Part shown: in pieces, positions 32,101 to 39,756 of the stretch
Position numbering within the stretch: position 1 is the stretch's first letter
How the letters are laid out: each line of letters begins with the position of its first letter
Source: Aureimonas flava
GTDB lineage: Bacteria > Pseudomonadota > Alphaproteobacteria > Rhizobiales > Rhizobiaceae
NCBI RefSeq assembly: GCF_003583935.1
Contig: NZ_QYRN01000001.1
Span: 434,001-498,000, forward strand
Direction of reading: 5' to 3'
Length of the DNA stretch: 64,000 nt
Program-made: the position numbers and the translations under genes
The notes under the pieces: generated by a model
The model's database searches: none
Told to the model about the DNA's origin: nothing
What the model saw: the letters and a program-made list of their open reading frames with translations, nothing else

Positions 32101-33146
32101 ACCAGGGAACGGATCTTCACCTCGTTGTCGGCATAGGCCCGCTCGAGCGAAGACACTTCCGAATGCACGATGCCCTCGAGCTCGCCCATGCGCGACAGAG
32201 CGCGCTCGACGCCCTCGCCGAGCGCGGCGACCTCGCGGCGGATGGCGTTGCCGACGCTGGTCACCTTCTCGGAAGCGATGTTCTCGGGCTCGGCCAGCCG
32301 TAGCGCGACCTCGGCGAGCGAACGGCTCATCAGCCGCAGGTCCTGCGAGCGCCGCACCATCACGGCGAAGGCGAGGATCAGGAGGGCAGGGAGCACCACG
32401 GCAAGGGTCGCGAGCGCCAGCGTCGGCGCGGCGGGGGCGGGCGAGCCGTTGGCGGTCAGGAAGGCGAACGAGGCGGCGCCGGCCAGCACAACCCAGGCGG
32501 CCGCGACCACTCCGCCGATCACCAGCGTCCGGCGGGAGGACCGGCGGGTGAGGAGGGCATCCGCCATCACGGCGGCGGAACGCTGCTCGTCGTTGGCGAC
32601 GGACGACTTGAAGTCACGCGTGCGAGAGGCGCGGATCGGCTCGGGGGCGGCGGCGGGTTCCTGCCGTGCGGCCGGCGGCGGGGTGGCAACGCGCGCGCGA
32701 GGGGCGTCGTGCGCCCCGGTGCTGGCGGTTCCCGCCGCGATGGCGGCCGCCACGGGCGGAACCGCGCTGCCGATCCGGTCGGCGGAGGCGGGGGGGGCGA
32801 TGCGGTCGGAGTCGCCCATGGAGGCGATCAGCTCCTCCTCGGCGAGCTGGAACTCGGGCTCGGGCGGAACGGCGGTCTCGCCGTCGGCGGAAAGGGGGGA
32901 CGCTTCGTGCTGCTCGGCCGCGCTGGCGCTCGTGGCCTCCTCCACCGAGCGGTCGAACTCGGTGAGGGCGAAGTCGATGTTCATTTCGGACGGGGCGAGC
33001 GTGTCGCGCTCCACATGCCCTTCGGCGGTTCCCGAGACGCTGCCTTCCTCGGCCTCCGCTCCGAGAAAATCCGTGTCCTGAAGCGCAGCCTCCAGCTCGG
33101 TGACTGCTTCGTCCGATAGCTGTTCAGCCGTCTTGATCTTCGACAT
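26145..33146 (-). CDS. rgsE: giant growth-pole-ring (GPR/RgsE-type) coiled-coil membrane protein
   Basis: A 2,333-residue protein encoded by 7 kb. The N-terminal ~205 residues are acidic, then Pro/Ala-rich. Two membrane helices follow (about 207-230 and 241-264), so both ends face the cytoplasm. About 1,800 residues of charged helix follow, with 11-residue spacing of [LFY][DE]xR units, for example LDERG/YEDRS/FDNRS near residue 400 and LDQRT/LEQRT/FDERN later, spaced 11 or 22. A Pro-rich linker then leads to a compact C-terminal domain (last ~115 residues, with VELWDRYRNGERNVFTRRLY). Size, two helices, apolipoprotein-like repeats and this C-terminus match the Agrobacterium GROWTH POLE RING protein and Sinorhizobium RgsE, which organise polar wall growth. 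The assignment is by recognition, not by alignment. Confidence 0.8.
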   Translation of the reverse strand: MSKIKTAEQLSDEAVTELEAALQDTDFLGAEAEEGSVSGTAEGHVERDTLAPSEMNIDFALTEFDRSVEEATSASAAEQHEASPLSADGETAVPPEPEFQLAEEELIASMGDSDRIAPPASADRIGSAVPPVAAAIAAGTASTGAHDAPRARVATPPPAARQEPAAAPEPIRASRTRDFKSSVANDEQRSAAVMADALLTRRSSRRTLVIGGVVAAAWVVLAGAASFAFLTANGSPAPAAPTLALATLAVVLPALLILAFAVMVRRSQDLRLMSRSLAEVALRLAEPENIASEKVTSVGNAIRREVAALGEGVERALSRMGELEGIVHSEVSSLERAYADNEVKIRSLVNDLSSEREAMLSHAERLRSSVVGSHDRLIGDVDTASTRIIRQVEEATQRFHSLLDERGAALSQAYEDRSQTLTTMFDNRSREIEAELSGSSASVIQRIGETAEETTRRLAQTGEDLARSLRAQAEELQARSDDLVQRVSAIGEQAGERLRDSNETVLRTLAERTESLAAGSESFDRRLGETLDERSARMLAENETLIASLTGGLDQRLSHLASETERLLRNLDEAFDTRIQNATALLGARNEDVLGRFDERLAQLEGALSGKGAQLVQTIEGQALAIDRSAERFAVVLSETSGNFSRDVADRTQEIRQAIDGGRGDLAAVAESARQGIDASFAAHSEHVRSSFDAQIGSLGAVLSDRAADIDTSLAFAQQTLLAQFEERGTALAQSIEQNVTRMEAIIGSAEGRMVSGVDARADRLEAALSAADSQADQRFQSRMDRMNALLAERGSAIEVALDQRTEVLSGEFETRLEALDRMLEQRTRRFVTEFDERNETLTTGLADRLAASEAFMRDSGERLSHSLELYTSRVGDDVIGRLEAALMTGDDRRQEFLAGLETRTAGIEASFEQSVERVVNELAARVRDLSSAVDNSHVGLTESLDERTARFAREIDHNAGTVLSAVENALSLLIQGLDGRGSALRDAVEGARSAILDGLDERVVSMRRMVDASESSLIADLDDRAGRIASTLESGNATILSTLETRIAALRQALVESDGLLATAMDERRDNLTSAIEDVAGSLAATLGDRADDVRRVLEQSAGNVTTALETKREEIAAALAAGTVSLSAALDERTGAINASLERGLGNVERTLSGRTSMIADTLRESIVAASARMGEEADRARAGLETETQKIAIIIGELGSTFRTSSAEAQSEFVAEAERFEERIRAVIQSVQETSEAARNELTGESAQIAEGISLSAESIRRVGQEAQERFAAEAQQLGRQVSDVAGRMRADAEELREALALEGDAFTTQIGGASLAMRSEAEAARERLSEVAGEFAGGLEAMADRLRQDAEAARQIVVQQAESLSGDIDHASDRLRLIGDKTREQFAADAVQIREEVASAAVQVREQSDVLRREVAEQTAAIGAEFGNASTRLREAGELSRRNLLDDAGRITGEVARVVDAMRGETDRAREQIGETAGQLVAELTGATDRFEASSGDARERMATDAARIVGEIDAVALSMAEQAESARQRFLADAESFAERVRGTAGLIRDETGQSVSLLGERTDGFVAELGALSDRLSSMLASTSVGLNDDLSRSVAALREEIEGTSSRIRGEILSVAGSIREETAQVSGEILREAEEARAALAGEGSQVVLGLSAAATALRLEAERARDQMVEVSAGFGTDIAERVASSERDLSESADRVGERMTERTRALSQLLAERNAELADLIETRTGPIVQRLSETGSAAIEALEGTSDQVAERLRAENAAVVADFIQRTEETVQRLGRSSAELLSALDARSEETVSRVAGARGQLGQEVTQLLDRLDNSNDTLRTMLEDASGSISRVETSLIDTRDRFRTEAMRVEDEITSSSDRLEQSIARMDGVTSTAFTQIGGMTEKFAEHGRLLSDAARLLDETQTNLQGTLEERHEGLTLLAGSLADRSRDISAMLNSFEGVVERLFSQAEARARAVAGTVTGELGTSLGEAEQQLEETERRSQAAAEQVREALRTVIEEASEKFAGATSEMRRAAGDMRRELETARTEIRRGVFELPEETRESTRAMRRAVSDQIRALRELSDIVSTSGRAMDVRKPATDNRGARAPSAPAEAERRAAPPAVGGNLAYDMRGGPDAARMLSSQQTSSEVQPARTGEFSPLRPAAPAERVARDAPTARPAADETEGGWVSDLLRRASQDEEPEANVEAPASAAPAARAERSQAHVVDSLNSLSVDIARAIDHNVSVELWDRYRNGERNVFTRRLYTMKGQQTFDEIRRKYQRDADFRHAVDRYIADFESLLQDASRRDPDNTRSKSYLTSDTGKVYTMLAHASGRFD

Positions 33147-33631
33147 GACCCGCCGCCCCGTACTCGTTTACTCGTGGGGTGAACGAAGGGTCGCTGCCGC
33201 ATGACAGGCCGAGCTCCGTTCCACCGCTACCACCCCGCCCTCCGAAACGCGGATTGCGGGCCTTCTACACGCCATCAAACTAGAGGGCACGGAGGCGGAA
33301 GGAAACCCGCAATTCCGGGCTTCGATACAAGTTTAAACATTTGGTTAACGTCAAAATCGAAATGCCGCGCGACGCGGTATCGATCTCTTGACCGAACGCG
33401 GCGGGCGACCCGTTCCAAAGCTGAACGCACCTGACGTAGGGGCCGCCGCGCCTTCGCCGCCGATTCCGCGTCTGAAGCCGCGAATCGGCGTCGGCACGTT
33501 AAGGATAGCCCGCGGCGCACGGCCTCGGTCGCGGGCCCTTCCTTTTCGCCGACGCATCTGTTGATAACCCGCGAGGCGCGCCGCCGCCGCCGGACGGTTG
33601 ACCCCCGCGCGCCACCGTTCTAACCGCAGGC
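33147..33631. other. 485-bp divergent spacer between rgsE and the ferredoxin gene
   Basis: No gene is supported here. It holds an AT-rich island around 33330-33355, with TTAA at 33333-33336 and 33345-33348 (8-nt gap), and a hairpin-forming repeat at 33458-33490. The promoters of both rgsE (minus) and the ferredoxin gene (plus) must lie here, but I cannot place them with confidence. Confidence 0.55.
33458..33490. promoter_or_regulatory. bulged inverted repeat with two GANTC sites
   Basis: CGCCGATTC(C)GCG and CGCGAATCGGCG pair over 12 bp with a one-base bulge and an 8-nt loop. Each arm carries a GANTC site (GATTC at 33462, GAATC at 33482), the target of the CcrM methylase that times gene expression in alphaproteobacteria. 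No T-run follows, so it is not a clear terminator. A role in the divergent rgsE/ferredoxin control region is inferred. Confidence 0.4.
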
Positions 33632-33952
33632 ATGACCGCGATCATCTTCCTCGCCCCCGACGGCACCCGCTACGAAATCGACGCGCCCGACGGCTCCAGC
33701 GTGATGCAGGCGGCGATCCGCAACGACGTGCCGGGGATCGACGCCGATTGCGGCGGCGCCTGCGCCTGCGCGACGTGCCACGTCTATGTGGACGAGGCGC
33801 AGATCGGACAGCTGGCGCCAATGGAGGCGATGGAGGAGGACATGCTGGACTTCGCGCTGGACGTGCGTGCGAACTCGCGCCTGTCTTGTCAGATCCGGGT
33901 ACGGCCCGAGTTGCGCGGGCTCACGCTCACGGTGCCCCCGCGCCAGGCGTGA
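33632..33952 (+). CDS. 2Fe-2S ferredoxin (adrenodoxin type)
   Basis: A 106-residue ferredoxin. Four cluster ligands fit C-x5-C-x2-C-x36-C: C40, C46, C49 and C86 (DCGGACACATC and LSC), the adrenodoxin/Isc pattern. It passes electrons in the cytoplasm, for example to iron-sulfur assembly or a P450-type oxygenase; its partner is not in the window. It stands alone between the giant rgsE gene and a convergent DUF922 gene that ends 17 bp away. Confidence 0.9.
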   Translation: MTAIIFLAPDGTRYEIDAPDGSSVMQAAIRNDVPGIDADCGGACACATCHVYVDEAQIGQLAPMEAMEEDMLDFALDVRANSRLSCQIRVRPELRGLTLTVPPRQA

Positions 33953-33969
33953 GGGGCTATTCGTCCAAT

Positions 33970-34569
33970 CTAGCGGATCGCCTTGCCGGTGGCGGCGGCG
34001 AGCTTGCCGTTGAGCCGGGAGTCGACCACGCGGGCTTCCGCCCGGTCGAACCCGACCTGCGCATTCGCGTGGTCGAGTTGCAGTTCGTGGACGCGCCGCG
34101 TGGCGACGAGTTCCATTCGGGCGCACGTGGGCTCGGCCGGAAGCGCCAGAAGCTCGCGGTTCATCCGGTCGAGCCAGGTCTTGGCGATCTTCGAGTGATG
34201 CGCCTCGTGCTCGGCGATGTCGCGCTGCAGGATCTTCCACTTCGTGCGCGTCTGCGGGTCGGCCCGGCCCGGCGCGTTCCAGCGGGGCAGGGTGGTGACG
34301 AGATCGAGGCGCAGATTGGTGCGGCTGACCTGGCAGCCCATCTTGCGCGACGCGAATTCGAGATCGCGCGAGAAGGTGACCTTGGTCGAGCCCGCGTGGC
34401 GCTCGCCGCCCGACAGGAGCGGCCCGGTCATCCCGAGCGCGCGGTCGAGTTCCGCGAAGGTCGCGCCCTGGACCATGAAATAGGTGGTTCGTTCCGTGAT
34501 CTCGGCGCCGTGCGCCACGCCGGTGGCCATCCATCCCGCCGCAAGGCCGGAGATCAGAAGTCGCCGCAT
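33970..34569 (-). CDS. secreted DUF922 protein with HExxH motif
   Basis: A 199-residue protein with a signal peptide (MRRLLISGLAAGWMATGVAHG, cleavage before AEI) and a DUF922 domain. HEAHH at about the middle fits the zinc-protease HExxH motif, and two Cys may form a disulfide. DUF922 proteins are predicted periplasmic Zn-dependent proteases; no substrate is known to me. The ATG at 34569 is chosen because the signal peptide begins there; the frame stays open for nine further codons. Divergent from folP. Confidence 0.75.
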   Translation of the reverse strand: MRRLLISGLAAGWMATGVAHGAEITERTTYFMVQGATFAELDRALGMTGPLLSGGERHAGSTKVTFSRDLEFASRKMGCQVSRTNLRLDLVTTLPRWNAPGRADPQTRTKWKILQRDIAEHEAHHSKIAKTWLDRMNRELLALPAEPTCARMELVATRRVHELQLDHANAQVGFDRAEARVVDSRLNGKLAAATGKAIR

Positions 34570-34703
34570 CGTCGCAAGCCTCGACCCTTGAAACACCCAA
34601 CCCCTACGCTACGCGGGTTCGAAGCAGATACAAGGGACGATTGCGGATTAATTGGGGTGGCGCGGACCATGGGTCTCGCTGCGCCGCCCGCGCGGGGAGC
34701 GGC

Positions 34704-35546
34704 ATGAACGTCGAGCGCATCTGGCGCCTTGGGCACCGGCGCGAGCTGCGGCTGGGTCCGCGCGCGGTCATCATGGGCGTCTTGAACGTCACGCCCGACA
34801 GCTTCTCCGACGGCGGCCTGTACGACGGCAGCGTGGCGCGCGCGGTGGAGGCCGCCCTCGCGATGGTGTCGGAGGGCGCGTCGATCGTCGATGTGGGTGG
34901 CGAATCCACCCGCCCGGGCGCCGAGCCGGTGGATGCCGCCGAAGAGCAGCGCCGCGTGCTGCCGGTGATCCGGGCGCTTCGCGCGCGCTGCGAGGTGGCG
35001 ATCTCGATCGACACCTATCGCGCCGAGACGGCCGCGCTGGCCGTGGAGGCGGGCGCGTCGATCGTCAACGACGTGTGGGGCGCCCAGAAGGACCGGCGCA
35101 TCGCCGAGGTGGCCGCCCGTACCGGCGCTGGGCTCTGCCTGATGCACACCGGCCGCGAACGCGAGAAGCTTCCCGACGTGATCGAGGACCAGCGGGCCTT
35201 CCTTGGCCGTTCGATCGAGATCGCCCGCGCCGCCGGGGTGGCGGACGAGAGCATCGTGATCGATCCGGGGTTCGGTTTCGCCAAGGCGCCGGAGGAGAAT
35301 CTCGAGCTGATGATGCGTGTGGGCGAGCTGGCCGATCTCGGCTTTCCGATCCTCGCCGGCACCTCGCGCAAGCGTTTCGTGCGCGGCGTTCTCGACCGCG
35401 ACACGGGCGACGCCGACGTCGCCACGGCCGCGACGGGCGTCCTCCTGCGCGAGCGGGGGGTCTCCATCCTGCGCGTCCATGCCGTGGCGCCGACGCGCGA
35501 CGCCCTCGCCGTCGTGGATGCGGCGCTGGCCGGGAGGCAGGCATGA
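34704..35546 (+). CDS. folP: dihydropteroate synthase
   Basis: A 280-residue TIM-barrel enzyme that joins p-aminobenzoate to hydroxymethyl-dihydropterin pyrophosphate in folate synthesis; it is the sulfonamide target. Motifs are MGVLNVTPDSFSDGG, DVGGESTRPGA, VNDVWG, DPGFGFAK and GTSRKRFV. GGGAGC lies just before the ATG at 34704. Its stop overlaps the folK start as ATGA. folB, often between or beside these genes, is not seen here. Confidence 0.95.
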   Translation: MNVERIWRLGHRRELRLGPRAVIMGVLNVTPDSFSDGGLYDGSVARAVEAALAMVSEGASIVDVGGESTRPGAEPVDAAEEQRRVLPVIRALRARCEVAISIDTYRAETAALAVEAGASIVNDVWGAQKDRRIAEVAARTGAGLCLMHTGREREKLPDVIEDQRAFLGRSIEIARAAGVADESIVIDPGFGFAKAPEENLELMMRVGELADLGFPILAGTSRKRFVRGVLDRDTGDADVATAATGVLLRERGVSILRVHAVAPTRDALAVVDAALAGRQA

Positions 35547-36046
35547 CCGTCGCGTTCCTGGGGCTGGGCGGCAACCTCGGCGATCCGGTCCGGGCCATGG
35601 CGACGGCGTTGCGCGCGCTGGATGCGGCGCCGGGCACGCGCGTCGCAGAGGTGTCGTCGGTCTACAGGACGCCGCCCTGGGGCCCCGTGGAGCAGCCGCC
35701 CTTCCTCAACGCCTGCGCCAGGGTGGAGGCCGAAATCGATGCCGAGGCGCTCCTCGCGCGATGCCTGGGGATCGAGCTTTCGCTGCACCGGGACCGAAGC
35801 GTGCGTTGGGGGCCGCGCACCGTGGACCTCGACGTCCTCGACTTCGGCGGCGTCGTGATGCGCGGCGACCGACTGACGCTGCCGCACCCGCGCATGGCCG
35901 AGCGGGCCTTCGTGATGGTGCCGCTGGCCGAGATCGCGCCGGACCTGTCGGTCGCGGGCGCGACGGCGGCCGAGTGTCTGGCGCGGCTTGATACCAGCGG
36001 CATCGTGCGTCTGGAGGCGTCGCCCGACTGGTGGTGCGCCGGCTGA
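35543..36046 (+). CDS. folK: 2-amino-4-hydroxy-6-hydroxymethyldihydropteridine pyrophosphokinase
   Basis: A 167-residue kinase that moves pyrophosphate from ATP to the pterin, giving the FolP substrate. Motifs are LGLGGNLGDP, SSVYRTPPWGPVEQPPFLN, RWGPRTVDLDVL and LPHPRMAERAFV. ATGA overlap with folP shows coupled translation. The convergent gene downstream ends 3 bp away. Confidence 0.95.
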   Translation: MTVAFLGLGGNLGDPVRAMATALRALDAAPGTRVAEVSSVYRTPPWGPVEQPPFLNACARVEAEIDAEALLARCLGIELSLHRDRSVRWGPRTVDLDVLDFGGVVMRGDRLTLPHPRMAERAFVMVPLAEIAPDLSVAGATAAECLARLDTSGIVRLEASPDWWCAG

Positions 36047-36049
36047 TCC

Positions 36050-36583
36050 TCAGTCGGCCAGCGACGCCTTCCGCACGGTCTCGTCGCGCTTCAGCGTCAT
36101 GCCGATCACGGGAACGAGCTCGCCCGCGACCTGCACCGAGATCGTGATCATCAGCTTGTTCTTCTCCTCGAGCCGGGCGACCATCGCGCCCTTGAGCTGC
36201 TTGCGGTCGAGGCCGACCACGACCCGGTTGCCCGAGACGTCGCCCGACACGATGTCGAGGCCCTTGCCGCCCGATCCGTCCAGGAAGGTGCCCTTGTAGG
36301 AGGAGCCGCCCTTGGTGAAGGTGGCGTTCATCGGCTGCGAGAACATGCCGACGCGGCAGCTTCCGTCTAGCGACATGCCCACGGCCTTGTCGGGCTGGAG
36401 GCCGGACAGGTCGCACACGAACTTGGTGCCCTTGTACTTGCCCGCGACGATCTCGCCCGGTCCGGTCCAGCGCCCGAAAACGGTCTTGAAGAAGGCCTCG
36501 TCCACGTCCGCTGCGCGTGCCGGGAGGGCCGCCGTGCAGGCGAGGGACAGAAGCGAGAAACCGGCGACGATGGGGCGGAGCAT
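36050..36583 (-). CDS. secreted protein of unknown function
   Basis: A 177-residue protein with a clear signal peptide (MLRPIVAGFSLLSLACTAAL..., cleavage likely after ARA). The mature part is rich in beta strands and has two Cys (KFVCDLSG and GSCRV) that may pair. I do not recognise a named family. Its pattern FGRWTGPGEI, CDLSG, LDGSCRV, YKGTFLDGSGG is echoed by the secreted protein at 58680-59186, so the two may be distant paralogs. The ATG at 36583 is chosen for the signal peptide. Confidence 0.65.
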   Translation of the reverse strand: MLRPIVAGFSLLSLACTAALPARAADVDEAFFKTVFGRWTGPGEIVAGKYKGTKFVCDLSGLQPDKAVGMSLDGSCRVGMFSQPMNATFTKGGSSYKGTFLDGSGGKGLDIVSGDVSGNRVVVGLDRKQLKGAMVARLEEKNKLMITISVQVAGELVPVIGMTLKRDETVRKASLAD

Positions 36584-36681
36584 GGCGGGCCTTCGGAGCG
36601 GCAAGGACATGCGCCTATCTATCGCTCGGAACGGTTAACCGAACCTTTCACGATGCGGTGTCAGGTCGGCCCCCTAGCCGC

Positions 36682-37716
36682 TCAGTCGCTTCCCATCGGT
36701 TTGAGATCGCTCAGGAAATCGCCGATGCGCGGTCGCTGGACGCTGAGAAACGGCAGCGGGCGGCACAGGTCCATCGCCGCGATGCCGATGCGCGCCGTCA
36801 AGAGCCCGTTGACGATGCCCTCGCCGAGCTTGGCCGACAGGCGGGCGGCAAGCCCGTGGCCGACCACCTGGCCCACCATCCCGTCGCCCACCGCGATGGA
36901 GCCGGTGACGGCCAGATGCGCCAGGACGTCGCGAACGAGGCGCAGGAGGCCGAGCGCGCCCGGCCGCGCGCCGTAGAGCGTCGACACCGCGCGGATCAGG
37001 CGTACCGTCTCGAACAGCACGAAGGCGAGGTCCATGAAGGCGCGGGGACTGACGGCCGTCACCACCGACACGCGCTTGGACGAGGCGAGCACCAGCGCGC
37101 GCGCCCGCGCGTCGAGCGGCAGCAGCAGCTCGCGCTCGGCGAGCGTCAGCAGGTCGCGACCGTCGATCACGTCGTCGCGCAGCGCGTGGAGCCGCTCGCG
37201 TCCCGCCGCGGTCTCCGGCCGGGCCGACACCAGCTTGGCGAGCCTGGCCACGACCTCGGCCGCGTCGGCGGCGGAGTCCGTCTCGAAGGCGCGCCGCGCG
37301 TCGGCGCGTTCGCGCTCCACGTGGTTCAGCCGCATGATGCCGATCGCCTCGCGCCCGACGACGCCGACGAGACCGAGCACGAGGAGCAGGGCGAGCACGA
37401 GCGCCGTCCAGCCGAGCCAGTCCGATCGTTGGAAGAGGTCGCGCACGAAGGCGTCGAGCGCGAGGCCGAAGGCGAGCGAGACCAGGGCGCCGAGCGCCCC
37501 CAGCGCCAGCCGGCCGAAGGAGAAGCTGCGCCGCCGGCCCGCGGCGGGTTCCGCGTCCAGTGCCGCCGCCGCTTCCGCCTCCAGCGCGTCGTCCGGCTCG
37601 ATCCGCACCCGCTCCAGATCGGAGAAGCTGCGCGGCTCGCGCGCGGCGCGCGGCATTGGCGCCGATGGCGGATCCACGGCGAAGGCGGACGGGCGGCGCG
37701 GCGGCAGGTCGCTCAT
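36682..37716 (-). CDS. ycjF: YcjF-type membrane protein (TIGR01620/DUF697)
   Basis: A 344-residue protein: a polar N-terminal ~75 residues, two membrane helices (ALGALGALVSLAFGLAL and ALVLALLLVLGLVGV), and a C-terminal DUF697 domain with GDGMVGQVVGHGLAARLSAKLGEGIVNGLLTARIG. Partners in E. coli are stress-induced with ycjX. The gene overlaps ycjX by 4 bp (ATGA), so the GTPase-like YcjX and this membrane protein are made together. Cellular role is unknown. Confidence 0.85.
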   Translation of the reverse strand: MSDLPPRRPSAFAVDPPSAPMPRAAREPRSFSDLERVRIEPDDALEAEAAAALDAEPAAGRRRSFSFGRLALGALGALVSLAFGLALDAFVRDLFQRSDWLGWTALVLALLLVLGLVGVVGREAIGIMRLNHVERERADARRAFETDSAADAAEVVARLAKLVSARPETAAGRERLHALRDDVIDGRDLLTLAERELLLPLDARARALVLASSKRVSVVTAVSPRAFMDLAFVLFETVRLIRAVSTLYGARPGALGLLRLVRDVLAHLAVTGSIAVGDGMVGQVVGHGLAARLSAKLGEGIVNGLLTARIGIAAMDLCRPLPFLSVQRPRIGDFLSDLKPMGSD

Positions 37717-39170
37717 GCGAGGCGGTCTCCCAGCAGGAACTGGAGCGCACGGTCGAGCCGGATCTGCGGCAGCGAGAGCGTCAGCCCCTCGGCGGTCCGC
37801 TCCAGCCGGGGCGGGCGGAAGCGCACGAAGGTGAGCGGATCGAGAGCCCCCGTGCCGTCGGCGCGCCCGCGCAGGATCCGCGAGGCATCCTCCGGCAGGT
37901 CTCCGGGGAACACGGCGGTCTCGGTGCGCCCGTCGAAGCGCTGCCCGCCGATCTCCTCGCCCTCGATGGGCGTGCCGACGATCACCGGCAGCGTCTCGCC
38001 GCGGTCCGAGACGGTCGCCTCGTGCGTGGCGCGAACGGCCGCCATGGCGGCCACCTCGGTCTCGGCGCCGGATAGCTTCGCCCGGCTCACGGCGCCATCG
38101 ACCAGGCGGCGCACGATGTTCTCCAGCCGCTGGTGGCTCGTCCGGTGCAGGTGGTCCGCCTTGGTGGCCGCCACCAGGATGCGGTCGATGCGGGGGGTGA
38201 ACAGGGAGCCCAGCCAGGAGGCTCGGCCGGGCCGGAAGCAGGCCAGGATGTCCGCCAGCGCGGTTTCGAGATCCTGCACCGCTTCCGGTCCGGCGTTGAT
38301 CGCCTGGAGTGCGTCGACCAACAGGATCTGCCGGTCGAGCCGGGCGAAGTGATCGCGGAAGAAGGGCCGCACCACCACGGTCTTGTAGGCCTCGTAGCGC
38401 CGCGCGTGCACCGCGCCGTAGCTGCCCTTGGGGTAGGTGCGGCCCGGCTCCACGGGAAGCGGCGCGAAGGTGAGCGCCGGCGACCCTTCGAGGTCGCCCG
38501 GCATCAGGAACCGGCCCGGCGGGAGTGTGGAGAGCGCCGTGCGGTCCTCGCGGCATGCGCGAAGATAGTCCGCGAACGTCGCGCTCAGCCGCTGGCTCGC
38601 GCCCTCGTCGGCGGGCGAGGCCGGATCGATCGCCGCGAGCGCATCAAGGAACGGCCGCGCCATCCGCTCGCGCGAGGGGAGGCGCGCGCGCTCCAGAGAC
38701 TCGCCCGAGAAGGCCGCGAAGTCTTTTTCCAGAAGCGGCAGGTCGAGCAGCCATTCGCCGGGATAGTCGACGATGTCGATCGAGAGCTTGCCGGGCGACA
38801 GAAACCGCATCCAGCCAGACGCCGACTCGTATTCGATGGTGAGCCGCAGCTCCGAGATCGCCCGCGTCGACTGCGGCCAGACGCGATCTTCCAGCATCGC
38901 GCGCAGATGCTCCTCGTACTGGAAGCGCGGAACCGCGTCGTCGGGCTGCTCCTCCAGATACGTCCGCGAGATTCGGCCGGAGCTATGCGCTTCGAACACG
39001 GGCAGGCGCCCGCCGTGCAGGAGGTTGTGCACCAGCGCGGTGATGAACACCGTCTTTCCGGCGCGAGAGAGCCCGGCGACGCCGAGCCGCAACGTCGGGT
39101 GGAACAGTCCCGCGCCCCGATCCGAGAGATTGTCGAAGACGATACGCGCTTCGTCGGCGATGGAGGGCAT
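37713..39170 (-). CDS. ycjX: YcjX-family P-loop NTPase
   Basis: A 485-residue nucleotide-binding protein with P-loop GLSRAGKTVF near residue 33, a DYPGEW switch-type motif and VAATKADHLH as the base-specificity loop. The YcjX/DUF463 family is linked to phage-shock and envelope stress in enterobacteria and is an unusual GTPase. It precedes ycjF with ATGA overlap. The start at 39170 has GGAGGG directly upstream. Confidence 0.88.
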   Translation of the reverse strand: MPSIADEARIVFDNLSDRGAGLFHPTLRLGVAGLSRAGKTVFITALVHNLLHGGRLPVFEAHSSGRISRTYLEEQPDDAVPRFQYEEHLRAMLEDRVWPQSTRAISELRLTIEYESASGWMRFLSPGKLSIDIVDYPGEWLLDLPLLEKDFAAFSGESLERARLPSRERMARPFLDALAAIDPASPADEGASQRLSATFADYLRACREDRTALSTLPPGRFLMPGDLEGSPALTFAPLPVEPGRTYPKGSYGAVHARRYEAYKTVVVRPFFRDHFARLDRQILLVDALQAINAGPEAVQDLETALADILACFRPGRASWLGSLFTPRIDRILVAATKADHLHRTSHQRLENIVRRLVDGAVSRAKLSGAETEVAAMAAVRATHEATVSDRGETLPVIVGTPIEGEEIGGQRFDGRTETAVFPGDLPEDASRILRGRADGTGALDPLTFVRFRPPRLERTAEGLTLSLPQIRLDRALQFLLGDRLA

Positions 39171-39255
39171 GGAAAACCGATCGGATCTCGAATGTGCGGG
39201 CGGGTGCCTCGCATATAGTCGGCCCGCACCGCTCCCGACAGGCCGCGCGGCCGTC

Positions 39256-39756
39256 TTATGGCCTAACGATGTCCTGCAGCGTGGCGCGCATCGCGCCGTC
39301 GAGCGCGTCGCCCTCGATCTCGAGGGTCAGCCAATGAGCCGTGCCGATCCCCGGTCGCGCGAGTCGAAGTGCCGGGGTTTCGCGCGTGCAGAGGGCGAAG
39401 ACGAGCTGTTCGATCGTCGGGTTGTGGCCCACGAGCAGCAGGTCACCCGGTCCGCCGAAGGCCCGGATCTGCGCTTCGTAGGCGGCGGGACCGAGTGCGT
39501 AGAGATCGTCGTCGAAGCGGATGTCCAGCGCATCCGGCAGGGCCCCGCGCACGATGTCGAGCGTCTGGCGCGCCCGCACGGCGGTGGAGCAGGCGACCCG
39601 CGCCACCGACGCCCCGCGCCCACCGAGGTGTGCGGCGAGCCGCGCCGCGTCCTCGCGGCCCCGATCGTCCAGCGCGCGCTGGTGATCCCGCTGCCCGGGC
39701 ACGGCCCACGAGGAATGCGCGTGCCGCAGGATATGAACCGTTCGAACCACCGTCAT
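39256..39756 (-). CDS. SixA-like histidine phosphatase
   Basis: A 166-residue member of the histidine phosphatase (phosphoglycerate mutase-like) superfamily. The catalytic site is in LRHAHSSW, where RHA replaces the usual RHG, and the second His is in LLVGHNPTIEQL. SixA proteins remove phosphate from phosphohistidine in phosphorelay proteins. Here the target is unknown, though the nearby CckA phosphorelay makes it worth noting. The start at 39756 is chosen because the 34 codons upstream are unlike the family. Confidence 0.8.
   Translation of the reverse strand: MTVVRTVHILRHAHSSWAVPGQRDHQRALDDRGREDAARLAAHLGGRGASVARVACSTAVRARQTLDIVRGALPDALDIRFDDDLYALGPAAYEAQIRAFGGPGDLLLVGHNPTIEQLVFALCTRETPALRLARPGIGTAHWLTLEIEGDALDGAMRATLQDIVRP

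Noticed and set aside
33333-33348. CtrA box TTAA-N7-TTAA
   Set aside because: The gap is 8 nt, not 7, so it is mentioned as a hint only and not called as a site.
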